This document shows positions 42,699-50,685 of a DNA stretch of 50,685 nt, one piece after another (the stretch's first letter is position 1; each line of letters opens with the position of its first letter). The notes below the pieces were generated by a model. The model was not told the origin of the DNA. It did no database searches and saw nothing but the letters and a program-made list of their open reading frames with translations. This stretch comes from Klebsiella pneumoniae (GTDB lineage Bacteria > Myxococcota_A > UBA796 > GCA-2862545): positions 1-50,685 of the forward strand of contig CAMASI010000021.1 in the NCBI GenBank assembly GCA_945861065.1, written 5' to 3'. Both the position numbers and the translations under genes were made by a program.

Positions 42699-44643
42699 CC
42701 GCCGCTGCGAGTGTGGCCCACACAGCCTCCGGGAAATTCTCCACGTCCACGGTCACATCTCGCCAGTTCACCTCATGCCGACGGTGTAGAGGGAGCCGCA
42801 CCGCGTCTTTCGCCGTCGTCACCAAGGGCAGGCCGTCGGCCCAGGTAATCAGCCCGTCCAAGCTGGCGTCTGAAATCCCTTGGTGGTCCCTGAGCGCGCG
42901 AAAACGAGCGATGGCCAGGTCGCCAAACTGAGCAATGTCGGCCGAGCGCCCAAGGCCGGCAAATGCGGCCACGGAACCCGACGGCGGCTCAGCAACCCAC
43001 GGTCCAGGCCTCGCGGTCGCGACGACAGCCCCCGCCGGCGCAGGAAACAGGGCCGACACATGGGTCCACACAACGACCTGTCCTGGACGTGCATTGGGGC
43101 GACGTTCCCCTGCCGGAAGCGGGCCCCGCGCGGTTGGGAATCGTGCGTCCACGATCTCGATGTCGACGAGGCTTCGAACGGGATGGGAACCCAATCCGTC
43201 GTCGAGAACGATGACGGTGGCGCCATTTGCGAGCAGCCGCTCCACGGTCGCACGTCGGTCCGGTCCCGCCGCAACACGATGGCCATCCGCCGCGAACAGG
43301 GCGCCTTCGTCCCCGAGGTCGGCCGCACGTGGTGACTGCGTGTCATCCCGAACGTCGGACCCGGGGTCGACCCGACGGTACCCACGCACCGAAACCCCCA
43401 CGTCGAAGCCTCGGCGCCGCAACTCCTCGGCCAACCAGCGCGCAAACGACGTTCTGCCTGGACCGCGCGCGTTGGCGCTCCCGACCGCAAGTACCGGTAC
43501 CGTCGCGGACCAGAACGGAGCGCGCCGAAACCCAGCAAGCAGGCGCAGGACCGGGGCCAACGGAGCGGCCCACGGACGCGGTGTGCGCTCCGCAATGGGC
43601 CCGCCCAGACGTGCCAACACAGCCTGTAGCGTGACGTCCACACCATCCGTCAGGCGCACCGGTGGGGGCAAGGGTCCTGCAAGCGCTGTTCGAAGACCAC
43701 CGGGGTCGACACGGACGGCGCTTCGGAGCTGCACCTCGTTTCGTCCGCCAAAGGGCCCGGCAATCACTGGCGTGCCCGCTCGAATGGCCTCCGCAGGCGA
43801 ATGAGCCCCCGGCGATGCGGCAAAACTGCCACCGATCACCGCCACACGTGCGCCATTCAAGATCCCTGCGAGGTCGCCGAACGTGTCCACGAGCAGGACG
43901 TCCGCTTCCACCGGCACCACCGACCCCAACAACGCGCTTCGCCGCACGCATTGCAGACCCCGAGCGCACACCACAGCCTCGACTTCCGGCACGCGAGCTA
44001 AATCCCGAGGTGCCAATACAACAAGGCCTGTTGTTGCGTCGAGAATCCTCGCTTCGTCGCCCTCCCGCGTGCTCACGCCGACCACATAGGGGCGGCCGAA
44101 GTTCAGCGGGTTCACCGGCGCCGGCCCGGCCAGTTTCCCGTCGCCAGCCAACAGAACCGGCCCGAACTGGCCGAAGAAAGCCGCTTCGTGCGCATCTCGA
44201 GCGAGCACCAAATCAACACGTGCAAGGGCAGCCCACCATCGCCCGAATCGGCGACTTCGAGGACCAACCCTGCCAGACACCCGAATCACTGGGACGCCCG
44301 CCGCACGCAAGGTCCGCGACAACACGGGCGGCGACACGGATTCCGCCAGAAGGAGCGCGCGCGGCCGCAGTTCCGACAGCAGGGGTGCGAGCGTCCATAG
44401 GAGGTCCAACGGACGGATTCCGACCGACAACGCCGGCACCGTGCGAACGAGCCTCGTCGCGGCCTCAAGCCCCGTGTCCGTGTCTGTCGTCAACAGTACC
44501 GGGGGCGGCAGTCGTGCCACCAAGGACGCGACGGCCGCGACCTCGCCCACACTCGACGCGTGGACCCAAACAGATCCCGGCTGCACAGGCGGAACAACGA
44601 GCCCAACCCGCTCACGCCAATGCAACAACCAACGCGCAATCAC
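42670..44643 (-). CDS. waaA-lpxK: WaaA (Kdo transferase)-LpxK (lipid A 4'-kinase) fusion protein
   Basis: About 657 residues. The N-terminal part (about 1-350) is a GT-B Kdo transferase: VWVHASSVGEVAA with the catalytic Glu34, a nucleotide-sugar site around VDTFGDLAGILNGA, and GAHSPAEAIRAGTPVIAGP. The N-terminal membrane helix is reduced. The C-terminal part (about 370-657) is LpxK: VLDDGLGSHPV, GPLPAGERR, FAGLG and TTAKDAVRL. The P-loop, normally VGG-x-GKT, is ARGPGRTS, with Arg397 in place of the essential lysine. GTG 44643 overlaps the ABC exporter stop (GTGA); a start 4 codons earlier is possible. It would attach Kdo to, and phosphorylate, the lipid A precursor at the inner membrane. Confidence 0.87.
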   Translation of the reverse strand: MIARWLLHWRERVGLVVPPVQPGSVWVHASSVGEVAAVASLVARLPPPVLLTTDTDTGLEAATRLVRTVPALSVGIRPLDLLWTLAPLLSELRPRALLLAESVSPPVLSRTLRAAGVPVIRVSGRVGPRSRRFGRWWAALARVDLVLARDAHEAAFFGQFGPVLLAGDGKLAGPAPVNPLNFGRPYVVGVSTREGDEARILDATTGLVVLAPRDLARVPEVEAVVCARGLQCVRRSALLGSVVPVEADVLLVDTFGDLAGILNGARVAVIGGSFAASPGAHSPAEAIRAGTPVIAGPFGGRNEVQLRSAVRVDPGGLRTALAGPLPPPVRLTDGVDVTLQAVLARLGGPIAERTPRPWAAPLAPVLRLLAGFRRAPFWSATVPVLAVGSANARGPGRTSFARWLAEELRRRGFDVGVSVRGYRRVDPGSDVRDDTQSPRAADLGDEGALFAADGHRVAAGPDRRATVERLLANGATVIVLDDGLGSHPVRSLVDIEIVDARFPTARGPLPAGERRPNARPGQVVVWTHVSALFPAPAGAVVATARPGPWVAEPPSGSVAAFAGLGRSADIAQFGDLAIARFRALRDHQGISDASLDGLITWADGLPLVTTAKDAVRLPLHRRHEVNWRDVTVDVENFPEAVWATLAAAVSRPGEPRP

Positions 44644-46283
44644 CGAGCCTGCCACAGCCGGGCGTACAAACCGCCGAGAGCCAACAACCTGTCATGGGCC
44701 CCGCTTTCCACGAGTCGACCTCCCTCAAGGACCCAGATTTCGTCGGCGTCCCTGGCCCAACCGAGGTCATGAGTCACCGCAATGACGGTGCAATTCGCCA
44801 CGGAGCCGACGACCGCGCGCCATTCCATCGCTGTCATCGCGTCGAATGCCTGCGTAGCCTCGTCGACGAGCAACAGCGCAGGGTTTCCGACCAGTGCCCG
44901 CGCCAGTGCCAACCGTTGACGTTCACCACCGGAGAGGCGTTGTGCGCCTTCACCGACACGGTCGTGCAGCAAAAGCGCACAGCCGCCTACGCGATCGAGT
45001 GCCACTCGCACGGCAAGCTCATCGACGTTGACGCGACCCAGCGCAACGTTTTCGTACACGGTCCGGTCGAGCACACGCTCATGTTGGCGTACAAACGCGA
45101 CCGCAGCGGACCGTCCCGCGAAGTCGCCTAACGGAATCCCAGCAATACGAACCTGCCCGCTCGCCGCGGTGATTTCCCCCGCCAACAACCCCAGAAGCGT
45201 GCTCTTGCCTGCGCCTACACGACCTACGACGGCCACACGTGCGCCCGGTCGGGCCTCCACCGTGACGGAATCAAGAATCAGGGCCGAACCCAAATTAACG
45301 ATGGCGCGCTCGACGGAGACGCCCAAGGGTCCAGGTGGCAACTGCGCCATTCCCGTTGTTTGCGGCGGCAATTCCGCAATCGCCTCATCAATACGGCGCA
45401 GCGCTGCCAACCCACGCTGCATCATGCCCCAACCCTCGCCCAACGCCGACAGGGGACGCAAAGCAAGGGCACCCGCAGTGACCACGCCGGCCAACGCACC
45501 CATGTCGATCGGGTTTCCCCGGCTCGCGCCGTACAATCCCGCCGCCAACAACGCCCCGACCGCGACAAAACGACCTGCGGTTGCGGGACCCAAACGCGCC
45601 AAGTCCACAGAAAGGCGGGCCGCAGCATCGGACTTTACGGCACGAGCAAGACGCACAGACTCCGCCTCCGTCATTCCAAATGCAGCCAACATCGGGGCCG
45701 CCGCCAAGACGTCGGCGAACTCTGCCGCGAGGTCGGCCCGCACGACGGCGGCCCTGTCCGCTGCGACCCGAATGCGTCGAGAAGCCAGGATCGCGGCCAG
45801 CAACACCAGGGGCGCTACGGTCACGAACAACCATGTCCAACCCACCGATAACGCCGACGCCGAGCCGAGTAGAAGGAGCAAAGCCACGGGATTGCGTAGC
45901 AGCGTCGTGAGGCCGGAGACCGCGACCGCGACGTCGTCTGCGTCCGCCAGAAGCCGGTTGATCCGTTTCCCGAGCGGTCCGAAGCCGCCCCCTGCGCGTA
46001 AAGATGCGGAGACCAGCTCTAGGCGCAGATCCGCGCTCACGGCCAGCGCGATGCCCCTGGTGATCCGGGTCCGCACGATCGTTACGAGCGAATCGGCAAC
46101 GATCAGCGCACCAAGAGCCACCAGCGACCCGCTCGACCCTCCCATTTGCGCACTAAGGTCACGGACCGAGAGCGCTACGCCCAGCGCCGTCGCCGCTGGC
46201 GCAACCGCTTGCAGCAGCAGCAGAATCGCGCCGGCTGCCGCATGCCGCCGATGGCGACCCACAAGCGCCAGAAGGCGTTTCAC
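44640..46283 (-). CDS. ABC exporter half-transporter (MsbA/lipid A flippase-like)
   Basis: A 547-residue fused membrane-ATPase protein. The first about 300 residues contain six predicted membrane helices. The nucleotide-binding domain has Walker A GRVGAGKST, signature LSGGERQRLALARAL, Walker B ALLLVDEATQAFD with the catalytic glutamate, and the switch histidine in AVTHDLGW. Its place between a GT39 glycosyltransferase gene and waaA-lpxK suggests it flips lipid A or lipid A-linked glycan; a general lipid exporter cannot be excluded. GTG 46283 overlaps the upstream stop (GTGA). Confidence 0.85.
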   Translation of the reverse strand: MKRLLALVGRHRRHAAAGAILLLLQAVAPAATALGVALSVRDLSAQMGGSSGSLVALGALIVADSLVTIVRTRITRGIALAVSADLRLELVSASLRAGGGFGPLGKRINRLLADADDVAVAVSGLTTLLRNPVALLLLLGSASALSVGWTWLFVTVAPLVLLAAILASRRIRVAADRAAVVRADLAAEFADVLAAAPMLAAFGMTEAESVRLARAVKSDAAARLSVDLARLGPATAGRFVAVGALLAAGLYGASRGNPIDMGALAGVVTAGALALRPLSALGEGWGMMQRGLAALRRIDEAIAELPPQTTGMAQLPPGPLGVSVERAIVNLGSALILDSVTVEARPGARVAVVGRVGAGKSTLLGLLAGEITAASGQVRIAGIPLGDFAGRSAAVAFVRQHERVLDRTVYENVALGRVNVDELAVRVALDRVGGCALLLHDRVGEGAQRLSGGERQRLALARALVGNPALLLVDEATQAFDAMTAMEWRAVVGSVANCTVIAVTHDLGWARDADEIWVLEGGRLVESGAHDRLLALGGLYARLWQAR

Positions 46284-47608
46284 GGCGAACGCTCAAACAG
46301 ATCCCACCGACCGACAAGTCGTCCCGTTGCAGGTTGCACCCCGCGTAGGACGTGCCGCGCGCCTACGGAAACGCAACTCGGAGGACCGCCGGTTGCGGGA
46401 CGAACGAACCAAGGCGATGGCGAGCGTGGGGACGACAAGTCGTTCTGGCCGTGCCGGCCGCAACCCGGCGCGACCCCGGAATCGACCCCAAGAAACCACT
46501 GAAGCCAAGCAGCTTCCTGGTAGCGCTCCGTGTCGACCCGAATCGCCCGCGCTTCAGAATCGTGCGCCAACGCGCCTTCCGGTAGAAGCCACGGGCGCGC
46601 GGCCTCTGCAAGCACCTTACCCTGCCGAAACTGGTCTGCCGGGTCGGCAGGCAAGGGCACCAAGGGCGTGAACACGTGCCAGACGGCCGCGAACGTCACC
46701 AGGCCCGATAGCCCCATCCACATCCACAACAATCGGAGGCGGGCCCCCGTCCACGTGCTCGTCACCAGACCCACGCCTAGCCACGCCGACGCAGGCCAGT
46801 GCGCTTCCGGCGGTGCTCCCAACGACGCCGCGAGAAAAAAAGCGAACAAGGGAACCGAAGTCCACCAACCCAGCCGACGAACGGGGTCTTCGCCCGGGCC
46901 CTGCGCAGCGACGACGAGGGCCGCGAGCACACCTAAGGGCGTTGCCACGGAGAGTTGATCCAGGCCCATCCACAGGGGGCCCCACCAAGAACGCCCCTCT
47001 TTCCATAGGCCCTCCGAAGCCTGAAAGGCGACCGTGACGAAGCCATGATCGGCCAACCAACACAGGTGAGGCGCGAGCGCCAAACTGCAAACCGCGGATG
47101 CCCTCGCAAGGTCCAACGGCCGGGGCCGAAGGGCGAGCGCGACGAGGGGAAGGAGCACGATTCCGTCGTGTCGCGCCAATGTGGCCGCCGCCGTGAACAG
47201 CCCCAACAGGACCCATCGGCCTCGCAATGCGGCCGCGAGCCCCGCAGCCCACGCCGCGATCCGCAGCGCGTCTGGCACCGCCAGCAACGTCAGCCCAAAC
47301 AACACGGGCAACAGGCTCCACAATCCGAGCAAACGCTTACCCTCTGGCGCGCAGCGACTCAGGTCCGCCAGGGCAACGGCGCAAGCCACCAAGCCGACCG
47401 CACGAAGCGCCAATGGCGTCGCACCCAACAGCCACGTGCCCACGCGGATCGCGGCGACCACACCCGGGGGTTGGTCATAGTAGCCCCAGGAAGGACTCAA
47501 CGACCAAGTCCAATACAACGCTTCGTCTGCCAACGGGTCCAGGCTGGACGCAATCGCCGCCCTGAGGACGCACCACGCCGCAAAGAGTATCCAGGGGACG
47601 AAACGCAA
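46280..47608 (-). CDS. GT39/ArnT-like polyprenyl-phosphate sugar transferase
   Basis: A 442-residue integral membrane protein with about ten hydrophobic segments. The N-terminal motif DEALYWTWSLSPSWGYYDQPP matches the first periplasmic loop of PMT_2/ArnT-type glycosyltransferases, with the acidic pair DE that acts in catalysis. Such enzymes transfer a sugar from a polyprenyl phosphate donor to lipid A or proteins in the periplasm. The start is a TTG directly after the previous stop (TAGGAAG as the ribosome site). The C-terminal about 60 residues are soluble and Arg/Pro-rich. Acceptor unknown; the neighbours favour lipid A. Confidence 0.78.
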   Translation of the reverse strand: MRFVPWILFAAWCVLRAAIASSLDPLADEALYWTWSLSPSWGYYDQPPGVVAAIRVGTWLLGATPLALRAVGLVACAVALADLSRCAPEGKRLLGLWSLLPVLFGLTLLAVPDALRIAAWAAGLAAALRGRWVLLGLFTAAATLARHDGIVLLPLVALALRPRPLDLARASAVCSLALAPHLCWLADHGFVTVAFQASEGLWKEGRSWWGPLWMGLDQLSVATPLGVLAALVVAAQGPGEDPVRRLGWWTSVPLFAFFLAASLGAPPEAHWPASAWLGVGLVTSTWTGARLRLLWMWMGLSGLVTFAAVWHVFTPLVPLPADPADQFRQGKVLAEAARPWLLPEGALAHDSEARAIRVDTERYQEAAWLQWFLGVDSGVAPGCGRHGQNDLSSPRSPSPWFVRPATGGPPSCVSVGARHVLRGVQPATGRLVGRWDLFERSP

Positions 47609-47612
47609 CTTC

Positions 47613-49184
47613 CTACCGCAGGGTCCAGCCGTCGAACTCGGTGAAGTACCAATATGGGCTGATCACATTGTTCTGCACTTCATTTCGCCACGCGCTCCGC
47701 GTGTCGAGTTTCCAAAGAAACAAATAAGGGTGGGAATCGGCGAGCGACCGGTGGAGCTCGTGGTACGCGTTCGCGGCCTCGGTATCCGTCCGGGCCGCAT
47801 TGTAGTTGCCGACGAGTTTGTCCACGGTTGGGTCGCTAAAGCCGAAGATATTCAGGCTCCCCAGCCCGCCATGCCGCGTTTCAAACAGCGCGTTGACGTT
47901 TTCCGCAGCGCCGAAAGACCATTTCCCAATCAACACGTCGGCTTCGTCCGCCATTTGCCCAGTCAAAACACGCGTATTCCAGTCGTCAGTAGACACACGA
48001 AATACGTTGCGACCAAATCCAGCTGCCTGAAGTTGGTTGCCAACTTGGTTGAGTAGGTCCCGCGCCTCGACGTCCAGCGAGGACATCATGCCAATACGAA
48101 GGTCCACCGGGCGTCCGTTACGGACCCACCGCCCGACCTCCATTGTTGCGCCAGCTGCGGTCATCTGCCGGCGAACGCCCGCCATGTCGCTTCGTTCCGC
48201 GACACGTATGGCCCGATTGTAAAACGGCGACGAAGGTACAAACGGACCCGAAATGAGCACACAGGCTGGCGATGGCTCCTCCGGGTCAAAGCCCATGGTC
48301 AGCTCCCTCAGCTGCCAACGGTCCAACGAGAGGTCCAACGCGGCACGCATATCCTTGGTCAGGGTACGTGGATTGAGGGCGGCGAACCACCACGATTGGA
48401 GGTCGTAGCCCTTGAGCGCCACCTCATCGGAGGCCGCGACCTCCGTCCGCAACGGCGGCGCTACACTGATGAGCCCGTGGACCCCGCCATTGAGAAGGGT
48501 ACGCACCTGGACAAGCGGATCGCCCCCTTCTGAGACGATCATCTCCGCCAGCGCGCTGGGGTGTTGCACGCTCCGTCGCGCGGTCAACTTGATTTCCCGT
48601 CGACCCAGATTGCCCTGCATCGCCCCAGAGCCAGTGGGCCGCGTGCTGAACGCGTGGTCAGGCGCAATGAGTTCTTCGTCGAAGACGTGCGCCGGAAGCA
48701 CGTGAAATGAGAGCCTGTCTGCCGGATTGTACAGCGGGCGAGTAAAGGTCACCGTCGCGCTGTTGTCCTTTTTCTCGACGCTGCAGCTCGCCAGCACATC
48801 GCGAAACCCAGCGGCGACGGGGCTGCCGTTCCGAACGTCCAATAGCGTCCGGACCGTGAAGCAAACGTCTTCAGGACCCAGCGACTCGCCGTCGCTCCAG
48901 GTGAGCCCCGGCACCAGATTCATCTTCCACTGCAGCCCATCGCTCAGCGCAGTACCCTTTGCCACCAGTCGAGACCGAACCTCACTCGTAATAGCAGATC
49001 GCCAGTACAACCTGTCGAAGATCAGTTCATGAACGCGCCGATCGACCATGCTGCGGGCGTACAGAGGATTGAGCGTAGACGGCAACGCACTGTCGTACAC
49101 CGCCAAAGGGCCGGCCCCAATACTCATGATGGCGACGCTGAAGGACGCCGCAGCGGCCAAGGCAATCAGCCAGCCGCGAAACAC
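47613..49184 (-). CDS. Oligopeptide-binding-type periplasmic protein (SBP_bac_5), anchored
   Basis: A 523-residue solute-binding protein. Its fold is shown by LPSTLNPLYARSMVDRRVHELIFD (partly quoted), LTWSDGESLGPEDVCFTVRTLLD, and the late FSDPTVDKLVGNYNAARTDTEAANAYHEL; these are hallmarks of DppA/OppA. The N-terminus is a single hydrophobic helix (about 4-28) that could be an uncleaved anchor. The start GTG 49184 lies 5 bp after the methyltransferase stop; longer frames run into that gene. No DppB/C/D/F permease genes are present in the window, so its job may be outside peptide import, for example a role in envelope assembly. Confidence 0.78.
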   Translation of the reverse strand: MFRGWLIALAAAASFSVAIMSIGAGPLAVYDSALPSTLNPLYARSMVDRRVHELIFDRLYWRSAITSEVRSRLVAKGTALSDGLQWKMNLVPGLTWSDGESLGPEDVCFTVRTLLDVRNGSPVAAGFRDVLASCSVEKKDNSATVTFTRPLYNPADRLSFHVLPAHVFDEELIAPDHAFSTRPTGSGAMQGNLGRREIKLTARRSVQHPSALAEMIVSEGGDPLVQVRTLLNGGVHGLISVAPPLRTEVAASDEVALKGYDLQSWWFAALNPRTLTKDMRAALDLSLDRWQLRELTMGFDPEEPSPACVLISGPFVPSSPFYNRAIRVAERSDMAGVRRQMTAAGATMEVGRWVRNGRPVDLRIGMMSSLDVEARDLLNQVGNQLQAAGFGRNVFRVSTDDWNTRVLTGQMADEADVLIGKWSFGAAENVNALFETRHGGLGSLNIFGFSDPTVDKLVGNYNAARTDTEAANAYHELHRSLADSHPYLFLWKLDTRSAWRNEVQNNVISPYWYFTEFDGWTLR

Positions 49185-49189
49185 GACGC

Positions 49190-49840
49190 CTAGAGTTCGA
49201 CGAGCCAAGTGTCGGTGCTCGTACCCTCGATGTGTTGGAGGACGATGGGTTGCCGAATCTTCGTCTTGTCGCGACGGAGCAGTTTCACCGACCTCGTGCC
49301 GGCGAACAGCGCTTTCAGTTCCACATCGCTGATCGAGTACGGGGGTCCATCGAATTTGGTCGTATCGTACGTAAACACATTCACCATGATCTGGCCGCCG
49401 GGTCGCGTCATGGCAAGAATTCGATTCACGTAGTCCACGCGCTCGGACACATCGAGGGCGACCAGGGCGTCCCGGTCCCACACCCGGTCCATCTGCCCGA
49501 TGGCCTCAAGGTCCAACGCAAAGAAGTCCGAGTCAACAACGGTCAGGGTCCCGGATCTCCGCGCCGCATGCGGACCCACCACCTCGTCGACCGGATCCAA
49601 GCCGGCCTCTTCGAACACCGAATGCACCGCCTGCGTGACGTACTCGATCCCGAACACATCGTGACCGCGGGCCGCCAACCAGGCGAGGTCCAAGGTCTTG
49701 CCACAAAGGGGCAGAAGCACCCGATGCGCCCCACCTTGTAAGAAATTCGGGCCAAAATCGACGAGGTCACGATGGACGGAAGGGCCATGCCACGGCACCC
49801 GGCCCTCGCGCCACTCCGCCGCCCAGTACTCGCGATCCAT
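49190..49840 (-). CDS. Thiopurine S-methyltransferase-family SAM-dependent methyltransferase
   Basis: A 216-residue methyltransferase. Typical motifs are AAEWREGRVPWHGPSVH (substrate region), VLLPLCGKTLDLAWLAARGH (SAM-binding), FGIEYVTQAVHSVFEEAG, and VWDRDALVALDVSER. These match bacterial TPMT proteins, which methylate thiols, selenium or tellurium compounds. GGAGG lies 6-7 nt before ATG 49840. It heads the envelope operon, but its chemistry has no clear link to lipid A. Confidence 0.85.
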   Translation of the reverse strand: MDREYWAAEWREGRVPWHGPSVHRDLVDFGPNFLQGGAHRVLLPLCGKTLDLAWLAARGHDVFGIEYVTQAVHSVFEEAGLDPVDEVVGPHAARRSGTLTVVDSDFFALDLEAIGQMDRVWDRDALVALDVSERVDYVNRILAMTRPGGQIMVNVFTYDTTKFDGPPYSISDVELKALFAGTRSVKLLRRDKTKIRQPIVLQHIEGTSTDTWLVEL

Positions 49841-49980
49841 CCACCCTCCGGCACTTAAGCGCCCCGGCTCTGACCGGAAGCCACTCGCAACGACCCGGCC
49901 GTCTATCCCAACACAGGGCTACGCGCCCGCTGGCACTTACGGAGCCGCCACGGTAGCACTGGCCGCGAAGGGGCGTCCAA

Positions 49981-50475
49981 ATGTCGTATTCAATTCTTTC
50001 GTTCTTGCTTGCCTGTGGCGAAAAAGACCCGGGCGACACTGGCGTCGTTGAGACCGACACGACCCCGGACGCAGATGCAGATTCGGACGCGGATGCCGAT
50101 GCGGATGCGGATTCCGACGCTGACGCCGATTCCGACGCCGACGCAGATTCAGACGCAGACGCCGACTCCGACGCTGACACGGACCCGCTTGTGTGCACGG
50201 TTCTAGAAGGGGGACGGTGGCTCGCTGAGGGCGACGCTTTCGGAATGCCCATGGAATTCACGCTGGAGTTCGACGACGCCGCGTGCCGGTTCTCCATGAA
50301 GAACTGGAACATGGCGATGAACACGCCGAGTTCAGGAACGGTCGTTGGCGACGAAGTCACGCTCGACGGCAGCGATTCGTATTGGGGGTCGTGCACCGGC
50401 ACCGCCTCAGGCCCAACCGCGGCAAGCGGCACCTGCGCCGACGACGGCAAGCCCTGGTCGATCGAAAAGATCTAG
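49981..50475 (+). CDS. Lipoprotein with Asp/Ala/Ser repeat linker
   Basis: A 164-residue lipoprotein. The signal is very short (MSYSILSFLLAC, Cys12) with no basic residue, and an in-frame TAG at 49954-49956 excludes any longer signal. A low-complexity acidic linker (about 30-68) of D-A-D-S-D-A-D-A units follows. The mature C-terminal domain (about 69-164) has four cysteines (VCTVLEGGRW, ACRFSMKNW, GSCTGT, GTCADDG) and a beta-rich look (TLEFDD, GTVVGDEVTLDGSD), compatible with a small lipocalin-like or avidin-like fold, but no family is recognised. Confidence 0.75.
   Translation: MSYSILSFLLACGEKDPGDTGVVETDTTPDADADSDADADADADSDADADSDADADSDADADSDADTDPLVCTVLEGGRWLAEGDAFGMPMEFTLEFDDAACRFSMKNWNMAMNTPSSGTVVGDEVTLDGSDSYWGSCTGTASGPTAASGTCADDGKPWSIEKI
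50068..50184 (+). repeat. In-frame Asp-Ala/Asp-Ser coding repeat
   Basis: GAC/GAT-GCN and GAC/GAT-TCN codons alternate to encode a run of about 38 residues of only Asp, Ala, Ser and Thr. Codon choice varies (GAC/GAT, GCA/GCG/GCC), so the repeat is maintained at protein level and is not a fresh slippage product. Confidence 0.85.
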
Positions 50476-50547
50476 CGCCCCTCAACCGGCTCGGACGCCG
50501 CTCTACTCGTGGGCGCGATGATCGAAAGCCGCTCCTCGATACTCCTG

Positions 50548-50585
50548 CCCGCACCCGATCCCGATCCCGATCCCCCTCCCGACCC
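50548..50585. repeat. C-rich hexamer array (CCCGAT-type units)
   Basis: Units CCCGCA, CCCGAT (three times), CCCCCT and CCCGAC run up to 10 bp before the start codon of the second four-helix-bundle gene. On the opposite strand they match the array at 138-185, so each array points towards its gene in inverted orientation. No coding role seen. Confidence 0.7.
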
Positions 50586-50594
50586 GAGGCAGCG

Positions 50595-50685
50595 ATGCCG
50601 TTCGACCATGAGAAGCTCGATGTGTACGCCGTCGCCTTGGACTTCCTGGTACTCGCCGACGGCGTCGTTGAGCGGTTGACTGCGC
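50595..50685 (+). CDS. Four-helix-bundle protein (23S rRNA-IVP family), N-terminal part
   Basis: The window ends after 30 codons. The start MPFDHEKLDVYAVALDFLVL is the hallmark N-terminus of the PF05635/TIGR02436 family (phenylalanine, then KLDVY, then an amphipathic helix), so assignment is safer than for the copy at the window start. ATG 50595 has GAGG about 6 nt upstream, within or next to the hexamer array. This gene lies in the same orientation as the copy whose tail is at 2-118. Confidence 0.8.
   Translation, partial: MPFDHEKLDVYAVALDFLVLADGVVERLTA

Noticed and set aside
43662..46671. Plus-strand ORFs of 489 and 547 codons opposite waaA-lpxK and the ABC exporter
   Set aside because: Composition is Arg/Pro/Ala/Thr-rich, as expected for antisense frames in GC-rich DNA; the minus-strand proteins carry full catalytic motifs.

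Overview
The window looks like a piece of the chromosome of a high-GC, diderm, Myxococcota-like bacterium. The outer membrane is implied by a WaaA/LpxK protein, an MsbA-like exporter and a beta-barrel porin. Affiliation is inferred from myxobacterial-type cysteine-rich repeats, a eukaryotic-type Ser/Thr kinase next to a pseudokinase, a bacterial mevalonate pathway, and eukaryote-like metabolic enzymes (6-phosphofructo-2-kinase/fructose-2,6-bisphosphatase and an HSDL2-like dehydrogenase). No rRNA, tRNA, CRISPR array, transposase or phage gene was seen. Genes are tightly packed, and many neighbours overlap by 1-4 nt.

Layout. 1-823: the 3' end of a four-helix-bundle (23S-IVP family) gene, a G-rich hexamer array and debris of at least one dead gene. 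959-1820: a ribbon-helix-helix/GNAT toxin-antitoxin pair with a palindromic operator region. 1971-10226: a lipid/polyketide locus made of a fatty acyl-AMP ligase, a free ACP and a 2057-residue KS-AT-ACP-KR-DH synthase that ends in an alpha-oxoamine synthase. 10317-17264: a porin followed by a run encoding three short-signal lipoproteins and a Tat-type DUF1552 protein. 17279-22820 (minus): kinase, small protein, MiaB, ABC permease and ATPase. 22887-27256 (plus): lipoprotein, pseudokinase, leucyl aminopeptidase. 27287-30361 (minus): thioesterase, HSDL2-like SDR, membrane protein, bifunctional PFK-2/FBPase-2.

30591-42698 (plus) is one long run: ComM, a DUF3006-like protein, RecA, an MscS-like channel whose start lies inside a perfect hairpin, then HMG-CoA reductase, mevalonate kinase, diphosphomevalonate decarboxylase, phosphomevalonate kinase, type 2 IPP isomerase, a LeuB-like dehydrogenase, a thiolase and a LeuA-like enzyme. 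HMG-CoA synthase is the only mevalonate-pathway step not found. 42670-49840 (minus) is an envelope run: methyltransferase, oligopeptide-binding-type protein, GT39-like glycosyltransferase, MsbA-like ABC exporter and a WaaA-LpxK fusion whose Walker A lysine is replaced by arginine. 49981-50685: a repeat-linker lipoprotein, a C-rich hexamer array and the 5' end of a second four-helix-bundle gene.

The most interesting points are: (1) the FAAL/ACP/PKS/oxoamine-synthase locus, whose domain logic could directly give a 4,5-unsaturated 3-keto sphingoid-like base; (2) five lipoproteins whose signal peptides are only 8-13 residues long and lack a basic n-region; (3) four-helix-bundle genes bordered by oppositely oriented CCCGNT/ANCGGG hexamer arrays at both window ends, suggesting a repeated cassette; (4) a 13-bp perfect hairpin covering the ribosome binding site and start codon of the channel gene after recA.
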